Shown in pieces: positions 29,256 through 40,062 of a stretch of DNA of 64,000 bases (position 1 is the first letter of the stretch; every line of letters begins with the position of its first letter). This DNA is from Pyropia yezoensis (lineage: Eukaryota; Rhodophyta; Bangiophyceae; Bangiales; Bangiaceae). The notes under the pieces are model-generated. The model was not told the origin of the DNA. It ran no database searches and saw nothing but the letters and a program-made list of their open reading frames with translations. The stretch covers positions 29,476,063-29,540,062 of the forward strand of contig CM020619.1 in NCBI GenBank assembly GCA_009829735.1. Reading direction: 5' to 3'. The position numbers were made by a program, and so were the translations under genes.

Positions 29256-31925
29256 AGTGCTGTGCTGCGCACTGGCCGTCAGCCTGCATCAACGCTCCTG
29301 TGCAGTCTTTCTCCATTGCTGTGACATCCTTTCTTGGGCACGGTGTCTAGTAACCAATGCAGGTCGACCAACCTCCACGGTGCGATCAACGCATGCGTCA
29401 GCATTCGATCGTTGTCACCGACCAATCAGAGGGCGGAATCAAGTTGCAATCCTTGGGCTTACGGTCGCCACAAAGGCTGCCCAACAATGGAGAAAGACTG
29501 TAGCCAATCAGGACTATATCCCCTGCGACCAACAAATCACAACAGGGCGGTCGCAGCGCAGCATATGGCGAAGCCGTGCTGTACTTATAGAGGTATACAC
29601 GCTGTAAGGAGCCCTGGTCAGGTGTCGCCAGAAGTGTGATTAAGGGCACTGCGAGCAACATGCGAGGACACTGGCTGGAACACATGCGCCGCGCAACACA
29701 CCGCATAACGTTGGTGAGAAGAGGTGAGACTCGCGCGCAGCATGTAGTACTCAAGGATCTCAACCAAAACGCAAAAGTTTGCGTTTTGGTATCGCTCAGA
29801 GGCTTTGAGAGCCCAGCGCGCTGATCTCGGCGGTCGCTGGCCGCCCTCCGGCTGCCAACGCCGACGGGACCACGTGTGCCTCGGAAGCATTTATTCCACC
29901 ATGTACTGACCCACCCATAACCCCTGCCGGGAATGGGGTGGCGACGCCAGTTCCCGCCAGCGTGGTCCCGCCAGTGCAGCACCCCGCTCCCCCCTCCCGT
30001 CGCCCCCCCCGCCCCCCCCACTCGCCCCGCCGCACACCGCCCCCTCCAGTGCCACGCGCTCCCCCCCTCCCCCCACCGCCGCCCACTTCCCCCGCACGCC
30101 GCCCAGCCCCGGCACACGTTGCCGCTTCGCAATCGTCGCCGCTGCAAGCTTCACGCGGGCGGCGGTCGCTGCCATCGCAGCCTGGAGCAGCCCCACTCGC
30201 GGCCGGCGGCTGCAGCCATCGCGGCCGGTGGCTGTCCCCGCTGCCGGCCGCCGCCGCCGCCAGCGGCGGTCCCCGCGGCTGGTATCTGCGTCCGCTGCAG
30301 CTGGGGGGGAGCGCCGCGGCCGCGGCTGCTGTTACCGCCCGCTGCCGCCGCCGCCGCCGAGCCGCCGCCCCGCCGTGGCCTGCGGCTGCTGCCACTGCCG
30401 GCTGCCGCCGCCGCGGCCGTGGGCTGCGGCCGTCGGCCGCAGCTCCTGCCGGCTGCCGCCGCCGCGGCCGTGGTCTGCCGCCGCCTGCTGACGCCGCTGA
30501 TCCGCCGCCCCGCCGTGGCCTGCGGCTGCTGCCACTGCCGGCTGCCGCCGCTGAGCCGTGTGCTGCGGCCGCGGGCCACCGCTGGTGCCGGCTGCCACCG
30601 CGGCGCGTGGGAGCTGCCGCCGCGGGATGCCGCTGCTGCCGGTTGCCGCTCGCGCGGCGGGGGGCTGGCGCGGCCGCGGCCGGGGGCTGGCGCGGCCGCG
30701 GCCAGGGGGGGGCGCCGTGTTCGGCTGCCGCCACAGCGCCCTGGGGTTGCCATCGCTGGCTTCCGCTGCCGTTTGCTGCGCTGCTTGTCGGGGGCTGCCG
30801 GTTGCTGCGCTGCTTGTCAGGGGCTGCCGGCTACCCGCTGCTGCGCCGCGGCTTCTACGCATGTGACGGCCGGCTGCCGCCCTGACGGCTGCCGCAGCCG
30901 CCTGCAGATGGGGGGCACCCCGGTGGAGTGAGCGACTGGTTACTGGGGCTGGGAGGTGCGCCGCTGCGGCCGGGGCGCTGCCGGAGCGGCCGCCGCGGCC
31001 GGCTGCTACCAGCGGCTGGCGGCCGCCGCCGCGGGCGGGGACTGCCGCCGCCGGGGGCTGGGGGGGCGGCGGGGGGGGGCGGGCGCCTGGTTGCTGCCGC
31101 TGCCGGCCGCGCCGCTGCGGCCACCGCGGCCGCCGCGGCCGGTTGCCGCCTCCGTTTGCTGCCGCCGCGCGCTGCGGGCGTGCAGCCTGGGGGGGCGATC
31201 GACTGGTTTCTGGGGCTGCCGGGCGCGCCGCTGCGGCCGGGGTGCTGCTGGGGCTGCCACCGTGGCTGAGTTCTGTCGGTGACTGGCCGCCGCCGCCGTG
31301 GGCGGGGGCTAGGGCTTGCCCCCTGACGCTGCTGGAGCCGCCGCCGGGGACTGGGGAGGGCGGCGGCAGGGGGCAGGCGCCCGGTTGCTGGCGGTTTGGG
31401 CTGCGCCTCTGCGGCGCCGCGGCCGCCGCAGCCGGCTGCTTGTATCGGCTTGCGCCGCCGCGGGCTGCGGGGGGGGCAGCGGGGGGGTAGCTGGGGGGCG
31501 CGGGCACCTGGTTGCTGGGGCTGCCGGACGCGTCGCTGCGGCCGGCAGCTGCCGCCGGGTGGCTCCGCAGCCGGGTGCTGCCCGCGTCTCCGTCTGCGCC
31601 CGTCGCGCCGCCACCAGATGCCCCCCCGCTGCCAAGGGCTGTCGAGCACCGGCCGGGGGCTGCTACCTGCCGCCGCAGCTGCCGGCTGCTACTGCCGCAG
31701 GGGGCCGCTACAGCGACATGTTTTGTCTTCCCACCAGCTGTCTTGCGACTCACGGACGCTGCCGGCGTCGGGGGTTACCACCGCCGCGGTCAGGAGCCAG
31801 CCGGTGCCTGCTGCCGCCACGGGTGTGGCCCCGACCGGTTGGAAAGTAGACGTGAACAACACGCTATTGGACGGGGGGAGGGCTAGAAAGGCACTGGTGA
31901 TGGCGCACCAGGGAGCGAAGCCTTA
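29256..31925. other. Intergenic, from about 29900 a GCC-rich low-complexity block
   Basis: The first 600 bases have several CCAAT sequences (GTAACCAATGC, GACCAATCAG, TAGCCAATCAG). From about 29930 the DNA is a mosaic of CGGCTGCCGCCGCCGC-like words resembling the block at 11780-12300 in reverse orientation. Very long frames on both strands encode Ala/Pro/Arg/Gly text only. Confidence 0.5.
29727..29792 (-). repeat. Hairpin-containing repeat, copy 1 (pair with 35634-35700)
   Basis: It contains CCAAAACGCAAA, two bases, and TTTGCGTTTTGG, a perfect hairpin with 12-bp arms. On the minus strand this is followed by GGTTGAGATC, a TACTAC box and GCGCGCGAG. The same order of blocks is found on the plus strand at 35634-35700 directly upstream of the membrane-protein gene. 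Confidence 0.7.
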
Positions 31926-32044
31926 TTGTGCGTCCCGTAAAAAGTGGACGTGCACGGGTCGTGCAGTGTGGGTTTGATTGGTCCAGTGGCCGGTATTTGA
32001 CATGATCACGACACGTGCACGTCCACTTTTTACGGGACGCACTA
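31926..32044. mobile_element. 119-bp mariner/Stowaway-like near-palindromic element
   Basis: Inverted repeats of about 37 bp (31926-31962 and 32008-32044) share GTGCGTCCCGTAAAAAGTGG and the next nine bases without mismatch. The element is flanked by TA on both sides (31924-31925 and 32045-32046), the Tc1/mariner duplication. The GTCCCGTAAAA core recalls Stowaway-type ends. There is no coding capacity; the loop is about 45 bp. Confidence 0.75.
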
Positions 32045-32046
32045 TA

Positions 32047-35000
32047 GCTTGCGCGCTGTTGTATTTGACGAGAAAGACTCACAGTATTTATCAGAAACAT
32101 TTTGTAAGCTTCACGCGGTTCGCCTGACTTAAATTCCATCTCCTGTCGTACCTGAGACACCGAATGCGCCATGTCGCCGATGTGATAGGCTGTCACTACG
32201 TCTCAGCTTTGCAACCCGTGGAATTCTACACTGGCTCATTTACGCAGGATAGGCGAGTACAATATTTGACTGTCAAGCGACCTGGTCAGCGACTCGCAAG
32301 GCGGACGCTCTCGGTTGAAGAAACGCCGACGGCCGACGGCAACCATCACCCCGCCTCGGCGCCCAGTTCGCTACTTCCCGGGGGCCCAACAGGTCTTATG
32401 GTCACGCTGTTTGGTACAACTCAATCGTTCCAATGTGCACAGAGTCCCCGCAGACGTCACGCGCACAAGAACATCCCCGAATGTTCATTCAACTGTCACA
32501 TCATGTCCGCGCCGCACCCAGCTGCCGCGCCTGCGACTACTACAGCGAGACTTGCTGAGTGTTCTAGGGTATATAGATCTCGCTGCACCGATTGGAGCGC
32601 CCATCCAGCGTTGAACTCCCGAATAGCAGACAGGAACAACGAGAGACCGCCTTTGGAAGGGGGTTGGACATGGCGGCGCAGCTTGACACCCCTACAGCGA
32701 CGGGGAGTATGATTTTTCAGTAGTGGTGGTCGTCGGCACTGTGAAGAACTGAAGTTTGAGGGCATTAGTGGATAGGGGCTCTGTGCAGCGTTGGGGGGAG
32801 CGCCAGGGCGTTCTCTGCAGAATGGGCACTTTGAGGGGCTATACGACCTCCTTCCCGTTGTTTGTGAGACTTTCTGAGTGCATGAGCGTGACCAGCGTCA
32901 TCGTTTTAGTCACTCGGTGATGGCGCCAAGAAATCTCGCACAACTTACTTGAACAATTCGTTTCGGCGTGCAAGGGATCAGTCGCGGGGGGCCCCCAACC
33001 GTGAGTCCTGGAGGGGGGCGGGTGGCAAACACAATCATGGGACCCACCCGCGCACTTTTTTAAGACATGCTCAAATGACTAAAACGATGACGCGGGTCAC
33101 GCGTATGTTTTCAGAAACTCCCGCAAAGGATGGGAACATGGTCCTACAGCCCCCCAGAGTGCCAATTCTGGAGACAACGCATTGGTGCTCGCCCCAACGA
33201 CACACAGTGCCCCCATCCTCCAAAGCGTGTAGCTACCAGATCCTAACAGTGCCGCCGACAACCCCCGCTGGCATGCTCGCACTCACCGGGGCTGTGGGGG
33301 TGCATAGCTGCGCCGCAGTGTCCACCTCTCCTCCACAGGGGGTCGGCCGCCAATGTGCGGAAGCCAGCGAGCTGTCCAACAAGTTTCAGCACATGGTATC
33401 TACCAGGTAGCTTTGCTCTCAACTTGCAACTGAAAAAACGAGAGCTACAATGCCCACGAAAACTCGGGAGAGGCAATTGTAGGTCTATGCGCCTCATCCT
33501 CCCAGTCTCTCGCAGTTCCTGTCTGCTCTACGGGTGTTCAACACTGTAGGGATGTGCCAACACGTTCAGCGTCATCGATATACTCACAAACAGCTACAAC
33601 ATCCCGCTGTGGGGGTCCCAGACACGAAAAAATCACACTCCTAATGGGCGGCTGGGAACAACACGACAGTCTGACGCCGCTTTCCCGCCGTGGCCGCGAG
33701 AAGAATCGCTTGTGGTTGGAGTGCGGACCAGTCAGGGAGACACACAGACCGCAAAGAACAGTCATTCCCTGTCACTGGTGCCCCTCAGTGTGATGGAACC
33801 CAGCAGGTAGCGCGGGTAAGATGTGCACCTTGAACGGAGAGTGGGGATGTTCCGGTGCGCGAGACTCCTGCTGGGGCGCTCTGGAAGATTACGTTCTCAG
33901 AGCTCTTGTGGGTAACAGACCTGTTGGGCCACCAGATAATGGCGAAGCGGGCGCCGAGGCGGGGGGTGGAGGGGGGTCAGCCGCCGGCGCTTCAGCCGTT
34001 TGGGTCCGCGACAGCGAGACGCTGACCAGGTTGTTCTACCAGTCATGTATTGTATTCTATGTGGTCCAATACTGAATTTCCGCATGCAAATACTATTGTA
34101 TCATGGCTGAGAGCTCGTGACAGCCTATCACCGGGAACACGGTGGACGTGATCTCTCAGACAAACCATGAGATAGGGTTCACGTCGGGCTTAAGCTGTCA
34201 CTTACAGTATGGGCTTGTACTTCGAAGTTTCGTTCCAATACAACGGCGCATTCTCTCATGTGCCTGACTCTCCCGGGCGGCTGGCAGGCGTCATCTGTGG
34301 GGCTGACCCCCTCAACCCCTCCCCCATCCCCCCGCCATAACTCACGTCTGCTGCCATGACGGGGTGGCGCCCTTTAGTGGTGCCAAAGGCGGCTGGGTAA
34401 CTTGGGCGGCCCCACAACAACCATGCCAACAGACCACACGAGCACACAATCCGCACCGCACCGCAGCCTGGGGGGGCCGCAGCCTCTTCCGTTAGTGACC
34501 GCCAACAGCAGCTGGAATTCAGCGGCAGCGGGCGGCCACCAGAATCCGGCGGCGACAGCGACCGGCGGCAGCGACAGCTGGGCGCGGCAGCACCCAGCCT
34601 CAGCGGTGGCTGTCGTCGGGCGCGGCAGAATCCAGCCGGGGTGGTACCAGACGGCGGCGGCGGGAGCATCCCGCCGCGGCGGATCAGTCGGCGGCAGCGG
34701 CGCGACGGCCGCAGCCGGCGGCGGGGCAACCGACGACAGCGGGCGCCCAGCGGCAGTGGGCGGCGGTGACAGCCGGCAGTAGAGGAGGCAGCGGGAAGCG
34801 GAGGCCGGCGGCGGGGTCGACAGCCGGTGTCGTGGCCGATGTTATCGCATGGCCGCGGGGTCGGAAGCAGTCCTCAGTTGTTGGGCTCCAGCGCCCGATT
34901 TGCGGACGCCGGAAGCATGGGGGGGAGGCCGGCAACCGGTGGGAGCAGCGGCGCCAGCGGCGGCGGCAGGTCACGCGGTGGTGGTGGCGGGACCAGATGT

Positions 35001-35633
35001 GGAGAAGGTGGCTGCGGTAGCGGCGGCGGCGGTGGTGGCTGTGGCGGCGGTGGCGGCGATGGCGGCCGACACAGACCGGGGGGTGGGCGGGACACACACC
35101 GGCTGGGCGTACAGCCCGACGGCGTGCACGACGAGGACACCGACTGGATGGGGCTCGAAAGCCCGGCGGGGGGTCCAGGTGGCGGCAGACTGCGCCACGA
35201 TGACACCACCGATGGCCATGACGGCGGCCGGGGGTGGCAGCGGCGTTGGCGGGGGCGGCTGAGGCATGATAGGGGCAGCCGGCAGAAGCTCATGGCACAG
35301 CCGGCGGCAGCGCGAGCCGGCCAGCGGAGGCGGCAGCCCCAGGCCGCTGCGCTGGCGGCCTCTGGCGACCCGCGGAACTCTACTTGGAGACCGTTAAGGC
35401 AGGCCGGCCGCTTCTTTCGAGTGTCCCAGTCTGGCCAGTAGCAACAACAAAGGGCAACCAGCTTGGCTGCATCGACCCTATCGGACATTTGCCTCAACGG
35501 ACAATGAATACAAGTACACAAGTTCCAGTATCGTATTTCATCCCCCCCAACCAACCCCCCCCCAACCACCCCCCCAGCCCCCCCCCCCAAGTCCACGTGG
35601 CGCGCTCACACGCCACCCTGCCACCCCCCGTTC
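32047..35633. other. Intergenic, no supported gene; GCGG-rich block at 34500-35380
   Basis: Frames are short or compositionally biased. TATA-like TATATAG is at 32572 but has no gene attached. From about 34500 to 35380 the DNA is rich in GGC/GGT words, like the other low-complexity blocks of the window. I see no RNA gene. Confidence 0.45.
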
Positions 35634-35700
35634 CAAAACGCGTTTTTTTGCGTTTTGGTTGAGATCTGCAAATACTACCTCGCGCGCAGCCATTGCACAG
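35634..35700 (+). repeat. Hairpin-containing repeat, copy 2, upstream of membrane-protein gene
   Basis: CCAAAACGC and GCGTTTTGG form 9-bp arms around an eight-base GTTTTTTT loop. Then come GGTTGAGATC, a TACTAC box and GCGCGCAG, as in the copy at 29727-29792 on the other strand. Confidence 0.7.
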
Positions 35701-36000
35701 CCGACGCACTTCGCCGAGAGATTCGCTCAGAAGTGTCGCGCCATTGAGGGCGCGACGTACCTTTGTCAGACCACGACATGTGCTTCTACGGGGAAGCATG
35801 ACAGCCGCTGCCGCCGCCGCCGCCGACTCCGCGTTTTCGTTCCACGTTGCGGTACAAGTCCATCCGGCGCAGTACATTCCACCAACTGCTGGCCTCTGTT
35901 CGTGACGAGCAGCGGCAAGACCTTACTTGCTTTGCCTCTCGAGCTCGCTCGTAACGTTTTGCTCGAGTTCCCCACGCTCCACTTCCTATTCGCCGGCATT

Positions 36001-36960
36001 ATGGCCGGTATTCTGGTCGCTGCCGTGAGCGGTTCTGCCACCGAAGCTTGGTCCTACGACCCGACCGTCGCCTTGGTCATCGCCGCGGTGTGGTGGTTGG
36101 CTGAGTTTTGCTCCGCCGCCAGCCAGCGCAGGCTGTATCACGTTCGAGACCTGAACATTGCGTGGTCGCTGTTGACCGTTCTCCTTGGCGTCGCCGTAGT
36201 TGCGAGCATTGTCGCAGAGCAAGTGCTGCGTGAGCTGCATGGCCTGAGCATCCCCACCACCATTGCCACCATCGTTGCGGCTTCCATTTCCTACATCCTT
36301 GTGGCGGATCGTTTACGGCTGATGGACCCGCACGCCGTACTGATGCAACGACTCTTGCGGTCGGACAAGCTCCGCTTTGGGCGAGTTGGCTCCCGTGGTG
36401 TCTGCAAGTACACAATCGTTTGGGCAAGATGGCGCTCGGGAAATCCTGAGTCTTCGTGGTCCGAGACGCTGCGCCCTCCACGCCGGCTTTCCAATGACCA
36501 GGTTCTGCTCGACTGGGGTCTGGAACACCGGCTCGGGGATGACACCCCGGCACAGGTTGCTTCCGAGCTGCGATGGGGTGGGGATCGCGCCTGGTCGCAA
36601 TTGGGACGAACGCTGTACTCGTGGTTGCCCGGACAGTCTTACGACGCGTTCGAGTTTGGAGACGGGTGGAAGAGCCGTGGTCGCCTGCGAGGTGCATACA
36701 TGGGTGCAAGAGGAAGCCGGCTGGGATGTCAAGCGCCAGGCAGGTCTTTTGAAGACTGGTTGGCGTTCGGGGGTGTGCACCGCTTTCAGTTGATAGCCAT
36801 GGAGTACCAGGAAGCGACTGGCATGCTGCTGGAAGAGCTCTCATCATTGTCTCGACAGGCGCAGTCCGCAGAGGAGTTAGCCGCTCAGTTCCTAGAGCTG
36901 TGGGCGATGTGCATTGACCGCGCCAACGGCGGTGGCAATAACAGGAGCGGTGCCTCATAA
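36001..36960 (+). CDS. Probable multi-pass membrane protein, unknown family; 5' end unresolved
   Basis: From the first in-frame ATG (36001) the product has 319 residues, but the frame is open to 35659. The first hydrophobic helix (LHFLFAGIMAGILVAAVSG) spans that ATG, so the true start is probably upstream. One phase-consistent possibility is an ATG at 35798 and a 41-bp intron (35872-35912, GTACAT...AGCAG). Further hydrophobic segments are VALVIAAVWWLAEF, IAWSLLTVLLGVAVVASIV and ATIVAASISYILV, giving about four helices in the N-terminal half. The C-terminal half is soluble, Arg/Trp-rich, and ends in a possible amphipathic helix (ATGMLLEELSSLSRQAQSAE). No family is recognised. Base composition is more moderate than in the neighbouring low-complexity DNA, as expected for a real gene. 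Confidence 0.6.
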   Translation: MAGILVAAVSGSATEAWSYDPTVALVIAAVWWLAEFCSAASQRRLYHVRDLNIAWSLLTVLLGVAVVASIVAEQVLRELHGLSIPTTIATIVAASISYILVADRLRLMDPHAVLMQRLLRSDKLRFGRVGSRGVCKYTIVWARWRSGNPESSWSETLRPPRRLSNDQVLLDWGLEHRLGDDTPAQVASELRWGGDRAWSQLGRTLYSWLPGQSYDAFEFGDGWKSRGRLRGAYMGARGSRLGCQAPGRSFEDWLAFGGVHRFQLIAMEYQEATGMLLEELSSLSRQAQSAEELAAQFLELWAMCIDRANGGGNNRSGAS

Positions 36961-37765
36961 CCCGTGCAACAGAGTGTTGGCAGTTGCGCGCCGACGGACG
37001 ACCACGCGTTGGCGCCGAGGCTTGCATCTAGTTGATGACATGTCATATGCGACGTTCGAGCGCTGTTGCATTATACGAGCTGTTGCTTCGCGCAGCGCGA
37101 GTGGGGGCCTATCTGGCCTCTAAGAGCAACTCCACGCATGGTGTCCTAAGATATGGGTTCTGTGGACTGTGCTTATTGGACGTGGAAGACTACCTCCAAG
37201 GCATAGCATGGGAGTGCGGCGAAGGGCAGGAGTGGGCTGAACGTTTCGTTGAGCGGGGTGTTCTCATTTATGCCATGCACACGGTAGCCAGTACCGGCGC
37301 CGGACGTTGCGGCAGTCCCGGCGCTGGCCGAAAGCCTGGACGTTGACGCGCTGAACTCGCGGACGCTGCGCGCTACCCACGTGCGCCACAAGGCGCGCTG
37401 CTGAGGAGGCGCAGCAGCCACCTTTGCGCCGTCGCACTTTCTTCAAGGTGTGCTCTTCTAGGTTGGGCGACGCTCGCGCGGCGGTGGCGATGGCGACGGC
37501 GGCGTTGGCGGCGGAAGATGTGGTCGGCTTCAATGACGACAGGACGGCGCGCACCGCACGCGGCGGAGCGACTCACGGCTCCACAACGGCGCGCCGCAGT
37601 CGTGGCCGTCACTGTTGCTGGCAGGCACGCTTGGGCCGCTCATCGGAGAGCGTGCGCGCCCCTTTCCCACCCACTACCTCCGACGTGCGCTCCACCCGCC
37701 GTTGACTCCAGCTGCCGGGAGTACCCCGGCCTCTGGCACCCGAGGCAGCCGTGCGCGTGGGCCCC
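36961..37765. other. Intergenic stretch, nothing recognised
   Basis: Short frames only. A 104-codon frame at 37032-37346 (start MMTCHMRRSSAVALYELL) has a fairly protein-like first part but no recognisable domain, and I do not call it. Confidence 0.4.
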
Positions 37766-37773
37766 GATACCAT

Positions 37774-38328
37774 CAGGGTTGATATATTTTGCGAAAGCAT
37801 CCATCGTTAGTAAAAAATGCGATAATTATTGAAAATGTTTCTGAGGGGCCACGTGTTAGGATGACAGCAATGAATTAACCACGTCGTGCCCAACACGAGC
37901 CGCCTGACGAGCTGCGGACACGGCTTTCGGAAAGGGCGTAGAGCCTAAATTGGGCCGCGTAGTAGGCAGGCGGCGGAGAACGTGCCGCGTGGGGCGGCCG
38001 CACCCGCCGTGTACAGTACGACGCGGAGGATGTGAAGTCCTAGTCGGCGTACGTAGCTCCTATCGTCCTCGTGGTGTGGGTCTGGATCTTGGCTGGGCAC
38101 GCTGCCGTACTGTATCGCGGCTACGTACACAGTTCCGAAGACGACGACAGGGTGCGGCACTGCCGCGTGATCAGGCGGTCCGGTCTGGTCTGATGGGCCT
38201 CCGAGCCGACACGTGGTGGAACACGTGGACGTCTGATAATCATTATCGTTCCGGTTCTCCTGAACGTTATTCTTTTCTGATAATTTACTCGATATTTTTG
38301 ACTCAATAATTATCGCCTCTCAACCCTG
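37774..38328. mobile_element. hAT-type miniature element, copy 2 (inverted relative to copy 1)
   Basis: The 555-bp element starts CAGGGTTGA and ends TCAACCCTG. The flanking 8-bp direct repeat is GATACCAT at 37766-37773 and GATACCTT at 38329-38336, seven of eight identical. Inside the ends are GCGATAATTATTGA (37819-37832) and its exact reverse complement (38303-38316). The block TTACTAACGAT-GATG-TTTC next to the left end (read in reverse) is shared with the right end of copy 1, so the copies are inverted relative to each other. The GC-rich core is shorter than in copy 1. Confidence 0.87.
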
Positions 38329-38336
38329 GATACCTT

Positions 38337-40062
38337 GCACACACGAGCTCTTAATTTCTCCAATATTCTTCCAACCAATAGAATCCGACCTGGCCCAGGC
38401 TCGTTCAGTAAGTGATGGACAGGAGCGACCGCTCTCGACGATTCCTAGCCGCACGTAGTATGTAACGGCTCACAGCGCACGAGGGCATTTGGCCTTCAAC
38501 CAATAGATTCCCCGGAAAACTGCATTCACATATTTCACCGTGCATGGCAAGAATAGTTTGAAAGATCATCATCGCCTGGACTTTGAAATATTATTTTGGC
38601 CAGGGGCAGGTTTCTGGTGGTCGCCGCGCCCCCCTTCCGTCCCTGGGGCTGCCCCCATACCTCGTCCCGTCGGGTGTTCAGGCTCCCCCACCACATTCAC
38701 CGCTATCACCATTTGCCTTCCGCAGCAAGCCGGGAGCCCCCCCCCCCCCCATAGCATGACCACCGCTGCCGACGGCCGTCGTCGCCGGAACAGCCGCCGA
38801 CGACGCCGCCGCTACCGTCGCCACGAACGCCGCCTGTCCCCACCGCGGCGGCGGCGACCACCACTGCCGCAGCCCCCACGTCGACGCAAGCCTCCACTTG
38901 GTCCGCGCCGCCCACACCGGCGGCGGCGCGCGTGGCGGCAGGGGCACTGGCAGCAGCGCCGGCCGAAAGTCTCCCAGCCACAGTCAACGCCGCGGACGGG
39001 GAGGAGTCACTGCCGCGGACGGGGGCGAGTCACCGCCCATGGGGCCGCCGCCACCCCCTACTACATTGTTTTGGTGCGTCTGCGAGCGCCGCTGTCGCCC
39101 CGCCAGCCGCGTCGAGGACCCCACTCCTGCCGGTGGCGGACACCGGCGCTCACGCCCCGGCCCCCGTCGCACCCTGCGGCGCAGGCCCCTCGGCAGCGGC
39201 GGGGGTGGCAATCGAACTCCGTCGCGGACGCGCGGTTAAAGGGGCGGAGGGAGCGCCGTCGACGCACTCGGCAGCCCTCTGCCCCTCCTTCCGTTTGGCT
39301 TCATTGCGTGCAGTAGAGGGGGCAGGTTGCTGGACAACCGCGACCCTCTCCGCCGCACCCTGCGCCCCCGCTCCCCTCAATGACTCGCCCATGTCCATAC
39401 TGCAAGAGACCTTTCCACCTCCCCGCACGATCTCTTCTCTCGCACCGTTCTTCCCCGCTCACATGAGAGACCTGCGCATGGACGCCTCGCCACGCAGCCA
39501 CCGTCAAACCCCATTCAGTTCAAGGTGGTGCCTTCTCCTTACCCCCCCCGGCGGTCCCTCTCCACCATATTATGTTCCCATCAATAGTGCCATTAATAAT
39601 GCAGCTCCTGGAGGTCCGACGACCGCAGTCATGAGAGAGGACGCCGTTCGCTCCACTGCCTCCTTCCTGGGCGAGCAACAACATTCGAATACTTTTAACA
39701 CTTTCATGTAGCCCGCAAGCGCAAATCAATAATCAAAAGCATCCCTAATCAAAACAAAAAACTCGTGTGTGCATGGTACCCGAGACTGCGCGTGCGTGTG
39801 CACACCGTTGAGTCCACAGGTGGGCTGGACCGCGCAGTACAAGCTGGCAAAAAAACCCCGAAACCTTTCGGAAAAACGAAAAAAGATACTGACACTTTAC
39901 AAGGCAGGAAGAGTGCAACTCAAAGGGACAGGGACGCCACTTCATCACCCCCGCTAAGCGCAAAGACCGATGTAATCGGCAACGGGTGCACGTCACCCCG
40001 CTTCTGCTCCGTGCAGCCGCCCCATACGCCCTCTGCGCGCCCTTCCCTGCCCGTCCGAGCAA
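38337..40062. other. Intergenic stretch before the satellite array
   Basis: A GC-rich CCG/GGC block lies at 38760-39260. Frames are Pro/Ala/Arg-biased. After about 39700 the DNA is more AT-rich with A runs. No gene or RNA is recognised. The change to satellite is abrupt at about 40063. Confidence 0.45.

Noticed and set aside
30332-31753. 473-codon minus-strand frame
   Set aside because: The GCC-rich block yields equally long frames on both strands; no domain or natural composition.
37032-37346. 104-codon frame after the membrane-protein gene
   Set aside because: Partly protein-like, but short, without a domain, and ending in biased sequence; insufficient support.
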